From assembly GCA_000787465.1 (NCBI GenBank), contig JSYX01000442.1:1-29327 (forward strand): a stretch of 29,327 nucleotides of DNA, in the 5' to 3' direction. Both the position numbers and the translations under genes were made by a program. The notes under the pieces are model-generated. The model was given only the letters and a program-made list of their open reading frames with translations, was not told where the DNA came from and searched no databases. Positions 1 to 10,812 of the stretch are shown here, piece by piece. Position 1 is the first letter of the stretch. Each line of letters begins with the position of its first letter. Source of the DNA: Thermomucor indicae-seudaticae. Taxonomy: Eukaryota; Mucoromycota; Mucoromycetes; Mucorales; Lichtheimiaceae.

Positions 1-300
1 TACAGTGCAAATGTATTTCAATTTCACCGTAAATCTTCGTTAAAGCATGGCGCAAATTTCACTTGAAGTTGACGCAAACACTACCAACAGAGGACGCAAA
101 AAGTTATTCAAAAACCAGTAGTTCATTTCTTGGGACTGATCATGTGATCCGTTCTATATTTGCAAGGGTTTACCATGAAAGAGGGGGATGAAAGAAACGA
201 AATTTTCAGGTTCCAGGTCATGCATGAAACTTTTAAAAATGGATGACGCGTCAACTAAAACTGTCAACCTTCTCTTTTCCTTCGTTTTATTTATTATTGT
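1..300. other. upstream region of the Trp-rich gene, no gene seen
   Basis: The 300 bases before the ATG at 301 hold no convincing coding frame. The short open frames on both strands here have no recognisable protein character. The stretch presumably carries the promoter and 5' leader of the gene that begins at 301. No clear TATA element stands out. Confidence 0.4.
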
Positions 301-1949
301 ATGGACTTCGACTTTACTAAACCCAAGAAACGTTTTCCTTTGCGCCCTCAGGCCAAACCAGAGTACCGTCCGTGGAACCAGAAAGCTCTTGCTCGAGGTA
401 AGCGATTTATCTTTTCTCTTTTCTTGCGCAGCACTCACTCATAGCGAAAAAAGTTCGTAATGCAACCTCGCCAGACGATGAGCTGACGTCACCTGTGGAT
501 CTGCTGACGAAACCAGACCTTAAGCTGCCTCTAATATGGACTGTCAACGACGATGATGAAGGGGAGAAGTCCTTCTCCCTCCCAAAGTCTAGCACATTCC
601 CATCAGGACAGGGTCAGAACGAATGGAACCATCAGGATACACGTAATGGGTGGAACAACGACACTTTTCCTCAAGCACAGGGCCAGTGGGGTACCTCCCC
701 TCCAGCAGAGGATACACGTAATGGATCGAACGGCAACACTTTTCCTCAAGCACGGGAACAGTGGGGTACCTCCCCTCCAGCAGAGGATGCACGTAATGGA
801 TGGAACAACGACACTTTTCCTCAAGCACAGGGCCAGTGGAATACCTCCCCTCCATCACAGGATAGAGGCGGTGCGGGAAACGGGTGGGATAACGGCAGTT
901 CTTCTTTTCAGAAACAGGATGACGAGTGGGATAACAACGTTCAAGCGCAGGACGCAAGTGCTGCTGATTGGTCTTCCTGGGAACCCAACCGTCTGGAACA
1001 AGAAGGATCTAACAAAGATCAGTGTGCATTGGATGATGATCTTGTGGCTGTTGAGAAACCAACCACCACCACCTTGGTTGACACTGGGGATCTCTGGGAG
1101 GACAGTCATCCAGAAGAGAGAGGTAAGTATTACATTGTATTCTGGTAAAGCATTTGACATATGCAATTCATTGTGTGCCTTAGTGCAAAGCAAGCCTTCT
1201 GCGATTATGGAAGATCTATGGAGCTTTAACGATCTTCCTGTTCAGTCTCCCAAATCGCCAACGGAGGAGGAGGACTCGGATAAAAAACAAGCTGAAGAGT
1301 ACTTTTGGAGCGCGGACGAAGGCGAGAATGCTGAACCCTCCAGAGAACCCACTCAAGAAGTACTGGACGCGTCTGGCCGCGACAACAATGATGATGAGGT
1401 CAAGTCACCCGGAACGTGCGGCGATTGGTCAGTTAATTCATTGGTGAGCGACTGGACCCAATTTCAGCAAGCGTTGAAGCAAGCGCAAGCTGCAAAGGAG
1501 GGGGCGAGAGATTTTCAGGAACAAGGTGGCCTTGTCCGTTCTTCTGCGCCGGGTTCAACGAAATCGAGCAGCACGAGCAGCACAACAAGGGCGAGGCGTT
1601 ATACGAGGGAGCAACTCTTGTTGCTTGATCCTCATGGAGACAGCGCTTTAGGAAGTCAGGCTGCACGCACTATCGATAAACAAATGAAAAATAATATCAA
1701 GGAGAGCAACAACATTTCTGTTACAAATGCCGACACATGGTAAGTAAATCAGCCGGTCTGATACTCATATACTAACCGACTGACTGACTGACTGACTTAC
1801 TTAGTATCAATCCACTCATTGAAACTGATGCGTATCTCGTTCCCATTCGTTTCCCCAGACAGCCCCCAAGCACAGGCGACCGAGGTTTTACACCAGGAAT
1901 CAGTCCACCCAAGCAAATACGTTCCATTCCCGTCTATGCTCTACTATAA
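301..1949 (+). CDS. Trp-rich low-complexity protein with an eIF4E-binding motif
   Basis: Four exons join in phase: 301-397, 445-1122, 1184-1739 and 1805-1949, giving 491 residues. No folded domain is recognised. The N-terminus is basic (MDFDFTKPKKRFPLRP). The middle holds three 25-residue repeats with NGWNND and QWGTSPP cores, and more Trp lie in acidic/polar contexts (GWDN, EWDN, DWSSW, DWTQ). Near residue 398 the sequence RRYTREQLLLLDP matches the canonical eIF4E-binding consensus Y-x4-L-hydrophobic and resembles the motif of 4E-T and other 4E-binding proteins. Scattered Trp flanked by small or acidic residues recall Argonaute-hook (GW) proteins. A role in translational repression or RNA silencing is inference. 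Exon 2 must start at 445, because the nearer AG at 431 brings a stop. The last exon is supported by an open frame ending in PVYALL. Confidence 0.72.
645..869 (+). repeat. three tandem 75-bp coding repeats
   Basis: Three 75-bp units lie head to tail at 645-719, 720-794 and 795-869. A degenerate partial unit precedes them at about 595-644. Each encodes 25 residues with the cores NGWNND or NGSNGN, then TFPQA, then QWGTSPP or QWNTSPP. The unit is a multiple of three, so copy number can change without a frameshift. Confidence 0.9.
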
Positions 1950-2080
1950 ATGACCCCCGTTTCAAATTTTACCCCAGTAATGGCTACTATACACATATGA
2001 CCCCTACCCACAAATCTGCGTATGATTGATTCCCACTTACTGTAAACTTGGCATGCAATCTTTATTATTATGCTTGGCAG

Positions 2081-2083
<3 letters not shown>

Positions 2084-2111
<28 letters not shown>
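2084..2111. repeat. (AT)14 microsatellite
   Basis: An uninterrupted run of 28 alternating A and T lies in the 182-bp gap between the two convergent genes, just downstream of the INTS13 stop codon. Confidence 0.95.
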
Positions 2112-2131
2112 CATGGCGCAATAGCGGTCTG

Positions 2132-5100
2132 CTAACCGTTTGCTGTATTATTATTCTTATTATTTTGGGGCATTCGTCCATCCAACTCTTTCTGTAAACG
2201 ACGCCATTTGCCATCTTTTTGGCTGCGAATGATTTCCTTCCCATCATAATCATCGATGCTATCACGTTTACCTTGGCGCAAAACCTGTTTCGTTGTCCAA
2301 TACATCCATAGCAAGCTCCCTGGCGGCCCGAGTTTCTCCATTTGTTCTTTTTCCTGCTGCTTCTTTTGTTCAATCGTGGGAGGAGAAAGAGCTAGATACG
2401 GTACAGCAACAGAAGGATCAGGGTATCGCGGTGTTGTTGTTGTTGTTGAAGGCTGTTCTTCAGTGTCGTTTCGTCGGCGGTAAAACATGGGATTGATGCT
2501 GACCTTACTGCTACTTGATCTTGGATATCGACCAGGTTCCTGCTTCATAAAGGCAGGGCCACCCATAATATCTTCCTTTTCACGAAGTGTCATTTCCTGG
2601 TAGCGTGTTGCTTGCTGCCATGCCGCATCTATCTCCATACTCTCCTCCTTGACCACCTCAGTTTTTGCTTCTTCTTGTTGTTCAGGTTGTTGTTGCTGTA
2701 CGGCTGTCCTCTCCGTAATGCTAGACATAATGTATCGGCATATCTACCATCAACTTTTTTTAGCCCAATTGTGTCAAGATACGTCTATTAATGACTAACC
2801 TTTTTGTGCATATCTGAGTCCTGGCTAAATCGTTTACCAACAAGATAGAGAGCCACTAGCAATCTCTTTGCAATTAATCTACACAATTTCTTGTTAACAA
2901 ACTGCTATCGTTCCCTTTTTTAGATCTTCTTTCTTTACCTGCTATCATCTTTTGTCATGACCATCCTTGTCAATCGACTCTTTGTTGTACCCGACAAAAC
3001 ACCAGCTGCTTCATGAATCAACTAGGGGAAAAATATGAATGTCATGTTGTCTAAAAGATGAAAGGCGGCGGCATCATACCGTATCCGCGTCTGCTATGAC
3101 AGCATTGACGGATTGAATCGTATCATTCACCAGGGCCTGCCTGAGTCGAGCAAGAACTTGCGAGAGATGACTAGTCAAGAGCTGTAAATGTGGTCAGAAA
3201 ATTAAGTACCAATAATAATAACCAAAAGGCAATCTTACTTGTTCAAAACCCAGGCCATTCTCCAGGGGCTTCCCATTCACAACGTCCAGCGCTAGGTCAG
3301 CAATGGGTTGGTCGTCCAAGGTGACCGGAAATCGATCCGTACCGTGGGCATCACGGAAACAGGTATGCCATCGTGCCGTTCTTTCAAGACCCTTGGTCGT
3401 GTAAGCCAAGTCAATACTCTCAGTCTGCGACGACGTCGACTTGCGTCGACTACTACTACTGGGAAGTAGCTGCTGCGTAGAGCTACTACTAAAGGCGAGC
3501 AACGTCGCCAAGGATATTTCGGGAGAATAGCGCAACGGGTCAAATAAGATGGTTGCTGTGGCATCCATTTGCTGCATACTTTCCACTGTGTTGGGTAAAA
3601 TAAAGGTCTTTTCGAAAAAGTCCTATCATCCAGCTGTCAGTACACAAATCATATTGGCGTAAAGCCGAAAGAGAGAGAGAGAGAGCTCACCTGGGCTGAC
3701 AGCATAGCATCAGATGTTGCGGAAGAAGAGTAGTAGTCTTCTTGTTCAGTCTTTACTTCAACTTTTACTGGATCAAAAACTTTTGTCGCGAGTTCATCAT
3801 CCAACTTGCTATCAAGACAATGCAAGAAGATGTGCCCTGTAGCAAGCAAACCCGCCATAAGGAAACCTTGTCACGTTCTCTTTTCGTACGATTTACCCTT
3901 TTCCGCCATGAGCGTGTGGGTCCATTTCTTGGAGTCTTGGTACGCCTCCGGTGTTAGCAGATAGGAAACGCTACCTGTATATATAGGGTTCATATGTTTG
4001 CCTTTCCTGCCAATGACAATCCTTCGGTTTACCTCTCATGGTCATTGTCAAGTAGACTTCAGTCGGCGCATCTAGAACCTTTTCTTGGTTTATGAGTAGC
4101 CATGTTTCACTATTTCCGGTGTGGAGACCTTACATTGACTGCAGTTGCCGGATGCATACATGTACACCACGGAATATCTACCAAGTCGCGTTAGGTCGGC
4201 TATCAGTTAACCAAAATAGGCTACTCTATACCTGCGGCGGCTCTCTTGCTTCGCTTGACGTAGAGTATTTCACGGACGCGGCCTGCAAGGAACCGAGGAT
4301 CATGGATTGGCAGGTCCAGTTCCTCCTCCGAATTCGATGATCGATGTTCAGGTTCGTTCACATAATACAATGCCACCGTTTGCGTTGTCACAGCTTGGTC
4401 ATTGTCGGTTCTCCGCTAGTACCCTATTAGAATTTCTGGACGATGGTGATGATGGGGGGCGCGTGGGCAAGAACTCACATTCATTGGGATATTAGATATC
4501 TTTAGGATATGTAGATTATAGTACAGTTGAGCCATATGCCGCATAGCGTATAAAAGGTCGTCTTGACCATTCGGTATATCTCGAACAGAAACAGTGATAG
4601 AAGGAGACACCTGAAATTCTGCGAGGTTACTGGGAGCAGATATGTTTGCAAGTGTGAGTAGCAAGTACCTCGTATCGATGGACGTTACTGGACGGTTGTA
4701 TTGGCTGTAAGCACAGGCGAAGAATGTCAAGCTGAACATGCTCATACCTAAACACGATAGGATCAGTTTGCGAATTCAAAGAATTTTGGTGGGTAGGGGA
4801 AACACATGCGTCCTTTTCGCTTTCTTGCATGCAATATCGACCATGGCTCTCAGATCTCGCGTAGGATCCTCTTGATTATTCCGAAACCTTGAATGAATGG
4901 CAGTTAGATTCATCTTTTCGGATGAGAATTGTATCCATACATGTATCGCGTTTCATCTTGCTGTTTCTGCAATGCTAGGACGATGACACGACATTTCAGA
5001 GTAGGATGGCGTAAATTCACTGGGATATTGAGCAACTGGTCCAAGGCTTGTTGCATCCGGTCAGTGTTGGTGGTTGTCCGAGGTTGTATCTTTGTAAAGT

Positions 5101-5540
5101 CATCTGCCATCTAAAGAGATTCTTCGATTGATAGAGAATCCTCCTTCTTTCCCTTGCGGTATATATATACCTGAGCTGTGCTTTTCGAAGAAACACGCGT
5201 TGGTGTCTCTCCTGCAACCATGACGGTCAACTATATCACAAAATCCAGTTTATATATTCGTATACTGACTCATGGACCATATTCTGCATACCCTTTGTTT
5301 CTTTGGGAAGCCTAGATCTCGCACAATGCGACAGAATTCCAGAGTGCTGCTGACCATGCATGACCACCAAGGTAATGGCGGCAATTGATCTGACCCCCCC
5401 GATGAGTATCAGATCAGGGCATCCAGGCTTCTTTAGGTTGTCTTACGTGTTATAGCAATGCGTGGGTCATGTTTAGGTGTCGTGACATTAAAGGCAAACG
5501 GATGTCCATCCAGAACAATGAAGGTTATGGGTTCTGCCAT
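2132..5540 (-). CDS. INTS13: Integrator complex subunit 13 (Asunder/Mat89Bb family)
   Basis: Seventeen exons join in phase: 5540-5447, 5389-5292, 5230-5171, 5110-4941, 4887-4804, 4747-4669, 4610-4479, 4415-4232, 4199-4134, 4071-4033, 3974-3897, 3866-3691, 3622-3239, 3181-3080, 3021-2939, 2878-2800, 2743-2132. The product is about 839 residues; human INTS13 is about 706. Matches remembered from the family: an N-terminal TFIVLDGHPF strand; LPWWSCMVSSTLEFCRIVRD (animals have LWTCSVESSMEYCRI); LHILKISNIPMN (animals have TTITNIPM); ATGHIFLHCLDS (animals have GGEIFLHVLSS); and a C-terminal GPPGSLLWMYW followed by KWRRLQKEL. In animals this subunit pairs with INTS14 and connects to the INTS4/9/11 RNA-cleavage module in the nucleus. 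The start at 5540 fits the family N-terminus, although the frame stays open upstream. The donor of exon 5 (GTTTCC) is weak, and exons 5-7 are the least certain joins. Residues about 640-770 are Gln/Thr-rich linker. Confidence 0.85.
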
Positions 5541-5882
5541 GTCTGAGAAGCCCAGTTTTCTTCCTGCGGGGTCTACCAAAATGCAGGTTCTCGCCTGGAT
5601 ATAGGCTAAATCAGGATATGCTGACCTTCTCAAATTTGACGTTCGAAAGGGATCAGGCCAAGCAGCAAAACGCAGATAATGAAGGACTCTGACTTGAATA
5701 ACCAGTGGACGTGTACTCCAAATGTTGGACTACTACAACTGAACGGTATAAAGCAGATGCAGATAAGTACTTTATGTTCATTTAAGAAATGAGAGAAAAT
5801 GACAAGGGGAAATAAAAGTATGGTACATGTTTGAAAGGGAAAAAAGTGGTAAATAAAGTCGCGCGGATGCTGGTGGTTACTT
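5541..5882. other. spacer between LSM8 and INTS13
   Basis: This 342-bp gap separates two genes on the same strand. It must hold the 3' end of LSM8 and the promoter of INTS13. An open frame continues upstream of the INTS13 ATG to about 5729 without another in-frame ATG, so an upstream exon cannot be fully excluded. Nothing else is seen. Confidence 0.4.
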
Positions 5883-6361
5883 TTAGAGTGTCGTCGAGCT
5901 AAGAGGTTCTGCTCTCACTTGACTAAAATCGATTTCTGCGTCTTTTTCTTGATCTATAAGGCCAACAGTACAACTATATATATACGGTTAAATAAGTTGA
6001 TATATAAATACCCTGCAAGTAAAAGACATACATGCTGTCGCCACGAACAAGATATAGTCCTAACGGCACAATTTCCGTTCCTTCGGTCGAAAATACGCGT
6101 TCTTTACAGGTCTCCAAAATCACATTGGCAGTCTGATCTGTTCCTCTCAGGGTTCCCTAATTTCGCAAGTTCTTGAGTTTCAATGCCCACGCAGCTGCAA
6201 AATAATAAAGCATGGCGGCATACCACAAGTACACGTCCATCGAGCGTGACCACTAACACTGATTCTACAAAAGTAATGACAAAAGTTTATGAGTGTCGCA
6301 ATGTATTTCACTCTGATTCCGACATCAATTTACGGTTGACGTAAGGTTGTAACAAGCTCAT
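5883..6361 (-). CDS. LSM8: U6 snRNA-associated Sm-like protein LSm8
   Basis: Four exons (6361-6334, 6264-6224, 6156-6032, 5973-5883) encode 94 residues, the usual LSm8 size. The N-terminus MSLLQPYVNQSVLVVTLDGR leads into the Sm1 motif, where GTLRGTDQTANVIL is typical. The Sm2 part reads PLGLYLVRGDSICTVGLID, and the tail DFSQVRAEPL is characteristic of LSm8 rather than LSm2-7. LSm8 defines the nuclear LSm2-8 ring, which binds the 3' oligo(U) of U6 snRNA for splicing. All exon phases close exactly. The 28-nt first exon rests on its fit to the family start. Confidence 0.93.
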
Positions 6362-9361
6362 TATTATGTTGCTCCACAAAAGAACAGCGTAACTCAACAC
6401 TGCAACGAGTCGAAAGCGCGAAAATTGTGACGGCCAATCAAAATCGCTCTGAAGCTCAAAGGACAGGATTGCAATCAGGATGTTCTAAAAGCACGCAGTG
6501 GCAATAATGAAATGGATGCCTCTCGGACCGTTCGAGATAGTTTAAAGCTTATAGCGATAGCCATATGACAATAAAGTATAATCAGCCCGTTTTGTGTCAC
6601 TATTTAGATTGGAAGTGATGTTTAATCGAAGCTGGCCTTGAAGACGATAGCCAAAGCGTCGCAAAACTCAATTGCTGATTGTTATAATGTAGTCTTAATT
6701 GCACATATTTGACCAATAAAACACATTTAGCATCATGGACATTGCTCGATTGATGTTCGTCACGAGCGAAGACCGTCCGAAAGCAGTTCAGGCTTCTTAT
6801 GTCTAATTTCGTTTAATGGTTTGTTCCCAGCCATCATGGAGAGAAAAACGAAGACCTCATAGTTATTGCTGTTTACTGGGCAAACTCAGTTTGATTACAG
6901 TGCATAAGCCGATACACCAGAAAAACTAGACGAATGACGTTCGTAATCTGACGACACTTCATGTGTGATTATCAAACGAGCATAACGTCTCACGTCAAGT
7001 AAAAAGCGAGATGGATGTTTCAGTCGCACAGATTCCCCTTTCATTAATGGCAGCGCCGTTGAAAAAGTTATTCCGTAGATATCCTAATCCGTTACTGCAC
7101 TTATAAAGTTGTTCAAAAATACGTGTCGAACCCATCGAACCGCCCATGGCTTTTTTAACCTTATAATCATGAGTTTCAAAGCCGAGACAGCGCCGTACTG
7201 GTTGGCTCTTACCTGGAGGCACTACAGATAATCAACAAGCAGAAAGTGGACACAAATTTGACTTTTCTGCTTGGAGCTTCCATGACCTCTTTTTCTAAAC
7301 CTTACCAGTTTTTTTTCTCGCTATATGGGTGACTCATAGCATCTTCGCCAGCTCTTACAGGTCTACCGGTAAGTATATATCGATTCTCATCCCTTGGAAA
7401 GTGGGAATAACCGCCGGTTTCCGCTGTAGAAACTCCCCTGTCTGCTGCAGTGAGGCTCTACACGGCATGTTAAATAATGATGCTGGAAGTAGGGTTAACT
7501 TAACTTTTCTGCAACTCAATTTCCATATTCTCTCTTTTCTGCACCTCATCCCTCTTCTTATTCGTGCCGCATTCTTGGGAGGGCGATTTCCTATCCAAGA
7601 ATGTTAGTGTCATGTCCTCAGAAAATAGATACCAAGTTTTTACCTTTTCCTTAAAGCGTAGTTGTTGCTTGGGCGTCAATATTCGACGCCCGGCCTTCTG
7701 CGAGGTAAAACAAGCGGAAACGGAGACGGGCAGCGACAGGTAAAGATATTCCTGCCGGACGCTCGGAGCTCCTGGTTGCGATGCCATGTGTCCCAAGACT
7801 TGACAGAGAAGGTAGCGAACTCGAACTTTTGTACCGTCAGTTGTGCAGTATATTCGCGGCAAACATGCGTCAAAAACCAAGCAGAAAGTATTGTAATATC
7901 ATCGATTCTGAAGCGTCAAGATCCGTAGCAGTGAGAGAGCAATTCTGCCAACAGTTGTCAAGAAGCGAGGTTAAATTCATGCATTACACAGACCGGCTTA
8001 TTTCTGCATCCTCCCAATGAACATTATGACTATGCTCGAAAAAATATTCTCGTGGTTCACTGAAATCAGTCTCAGGGAACAGAAATGTCTTAATGCTTTT
8101 GTTCTCACACAGTGGCCTTGCGACGACACGAAATATCTGTCTTTGATTACCAACGGCCTCCCTGGATTGCATGCTTTTCCGAGATAGATGAGTAACGATA
8201 CATGTGCTTTGAGGATTTGACGAACAAAATTTGTGGGATTTTGAGCGCCGTTAGTCGACTCTGACAAATTTCCTGACATCGGTTTGGAAAGGTCGGCACG
8301 TATAGACGGGGCGACACAACAAGTATGCACTTGTAGTTTGTAGATGTCTATTCAGCTTCACTCACCAGTGTTCTGATTCAGCTTCTGTGTATCCGTATTT
8401 GTCTTCTTTCCAACTGCTAAGCTTGGCAGTTTAACAGGCAGAAATGGGAGAATACAGTACATGTCTTTATCCAAACCGGTGTATTTCAACGGCATCCTCA
8501 TTGGTACATACCCTTCCACGCAAGGTAGGGTTTAAGCCCAACAAAAACACGCCTTCGTCCCTAGCACAAAGAAAACTGTATACAATTGCCCTTTATTCCA
8601 CAATCTTGTGGGAATAAACAGCGCAGAGAAGAGTGTGCTTGGCGCAAACATGCAATGCGAATTGGTATGCTTCTGCTGCTAAACGAAATTGATGGTTGGC
8701 ACAAATCAACTCTCTCTTTTTGTGCAAAAGGAGCTGCATAAACCGAAGACACACGGTAAAAACCAACATTAAACGCCATTCTTCTTGATAGGCTAAGCAT
8801 AGGACAAAGAGACAGCGCTGTCGTATTGGAAACAGACCAACGGCCATGGCACATCATTTCTTCAATAATAGGCGACAAAAATAAGTGGGCAATTTCGCAT
8901 TAGCACGGAGACATATTCCCGGAAATCCTTCCGTGACCAAATACAGCCTTTTAATGTTTGCCTCTGCACCCGGTATGTATTGTTTTCGTACAAAACGCTA
9001 TGGTCATGTGGATGTAATATTATCGCTATTCTATGGATGGACACTCAGTCAATCTCCATCAAGAGCCTTCACTATTCGACTGGTAACAGCCAAATAGTCT
9101 GATATGCGTTAATGACGCCTTCCTTGAGAAATTAACCAACTTGAAGCCCGGTGACGAAAATATGTTTCCTGATCACAAACGTTACTAGTACGGAACAGTC
9201 AATGGATGCTGCACAGTCTACAGTACACGACTGAAGGCCTCTGGAATAGTCGATTAGGAGCTGTATGCCACAAAGACAGTGCTCATTAAATGAGTTAAGT
9301 GAAAAGAAAACGCGACTGATCCGTCGAATACGTTTCGGCTCAAGATTCGCTAATTTGCGCA
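6362..9361. other. gene-poor stretch, nothing recognisable
   Basis: Three kilobases show only short open frames on both strands (none above about 126 codons). They overlap one another, lack recognisable motifs and do not join through plausible splice sites into anything familiar. No tRNA, inverted-repeat element or long homopolymer stands out. The part nearest 6362 presumably includes the LSM8 promoter. It may be decayed repeat DNA. Confidence 0.4.
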
Positions 9362-9757
9362 ATGGATCTCTTAAGCTTGTATCGGGATGGTCGACCCTGG
9401 AGCGCCGTTTACTACTGTCTGGCAATCGTACTTTGGAATCGTCTGCATCGTCCTTCTGCATCTGCTATTTTCAGTCTGAATTGCTTGCTTTGTTTGCTTG
9501 CAGAACAGGAAAAAGAGGAGTATGTTAGTTTAGGTTTCAAAAGCGGCCTTTCATTACTTGCCAAGTTTGGGTTCACTGTGTGTGCAAGGAAAAGAAACAA
9601 AAGCTTTATTTTGTCACCTTTTAAACCTCTGTCTCCATATCTTTATTCTCTCTGCAAAGAAATACGACAAGACAATACATTTCCAGGGAATTCATTGATC
9701 AATTTCGCTCGTGATCTTGCAAGCATGGACACAACGGACTTTGGGCAACTTGGTTGA
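9362..9757 (+). CDS. unrecognised 131-codon open frame, doubtful
   Basis: This is the longest ATG-started frame in the 5-kb gap. It has a Cys/Leu-rich hydrophobic middle (LNCLLCLLAE) and a polar tail (DTTDFGQLG). It resembles no family I know and has no identifiable introns or regulatory context. It could be a chance open frame, and I list it only because nothing else lies here. Confidence 0.12.
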   Translation: MDLLSLYRDGRPWSAVYYCLAIVLWNRLHRPSASAIFSLNCLLCLLAEQEKEEYVSLGFKSGLSLLAKFGFTVCARKRNKSFILSPFKPLSPYLYSLCKEIRQDNTFPGNSLINFARDLASMDTTDFGQLG

Positions 9758-10400
9758 ATTCGCTTGATGACGGGCTGATATTCATCGGGAAAGCTGAGTT
9801 CACGCGAGATGCTAAGGATGACAAGGTGAGTTTGAAAGAGTTTATCACTACAAGAGTGATAGAGATATTATCATTTTCTTTCTTGGATTAAAGGAGGAGA
9901 GGGAGGCCAGCATCCGCGCAAGTATGAAGAAAACGAATGTGATGGGGGATTAAAAAATAATAAAGAAAGAAAAGCAATGAATAGGGGAAACCTTCATACA
10001 GGGCATGATGGCCGACCTGTAGTAACTTCTCGTAATGGCAGTGCTGCCCGAAGCCGCGCTCTGGCGGACCACACAAGTATATAGGACACTGGAAAACGAA
10101 ACATAAAAGGATTCAAAATGACCAAGTTATAAGAAATATCCAATAAAAGTGTGGAGAGATTGTGGAAAGTACAAAGAGGCCAAAACCCAAGTGTCCCATA
10201 ACCCATGCTTCCCAATCGCTGTCAGCCGGGGCGAGACCACTAGACATCCGATTAAAGAGACAAGATGTGCCCGAAGAAGGTGCCTTTTTACATTCAACGA
10301 GTGGCCCCTTGAGTCATGTGAGTCATTCTTGCATTCCAATAGCCACCAGTGCTTGGCCTTATTTATGTGCTGCATAAATGAAATCTTTCGCTAAAGCTAC
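9758..10400. other. intergenic, nothing recognisable
   Basis: Short overlapping open frames on both strands appear, without motifs or splice structure. No RNA gene or repeat could be recognised. Confidence 0.35.
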
Positions 10401-10812
10401 AAATCTTTTCAATTTTCCAGATATTGCTTATGCTAATCCAGTAACTGTTGGCGTAAGTTTATTGGCAGGATCAGAATATAAAATACTTGAGTTCTGATCC
10501 TTCTGCGAGCTGCGTTCGCTGCCTATATGTATGTCTTTTATCAAGAAGTCTTAAAAGCTTTGCTAAGTACAAGGGGTTTCGACGGAGAATGACTAAAGTG
10601 TCAAGGTTACAGCACGCATTTCTTTTCAATTTTCCTGATATTGCTCATACTAATCCAGAAACTGTTGGCTTATGTTTGTTACTCCGATCAGAATACAATG
10701 TATTACGACTTCTGACCTTTCTGCTGCCTATACGTACGTCTTTCATTAAGAAGTCTTAAATGGTTTGCAAAATACAAGGGGGTTCGACGGGGGATGACCG
10801 AAGTGACCAGGT
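10401..10812 (+). repeat. degenerate tandem duplication, offset about 217 bp
   Basis: The block starting at about 10404 (TCTTTTCAATTTTCC, then AGATATTGCT and TAATCCAG, later GATCAGAATA, AAGAAGTCTTAAA, TACAAGGGG and TTCGACGG) recurs from about 10621 in the same order and orientation with many substitutions and small indels. Both copies contain a frame resembling FNFPDIA followed by TVG, but neither keeps a complete reading frame. Confidence 0.8.

Noticed and set aside
589..957. minus-strand frames repeating LEERYPTxPVLEEKC-like units
   Set aside because: Antisense shadow of the 75-bp coding repeats.
553..1743. 396-codon open frame on the plus strand overlapping the Trp-rich gene
   Set aside because: Its first half is an out-of-frame shadow of the tandem repeats; only the part after 1184 is a true exon.
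2132..2728. separate 198-residue gene
   Set aside because: An in-phase acceptor at 2743 and the INTS13-like C-terminus show that it is the last exon of INTS13.
4776..4887. end of a separate gene with a stop at 4776
   Set aside because: Reading through gives a stop, but an intron from 4803 to 4748 restores a frame that matches the INTS13 family.
5919..6176. 85-codon plus-strand open frame
   Set aside because: Antisense shadow of LSM8.
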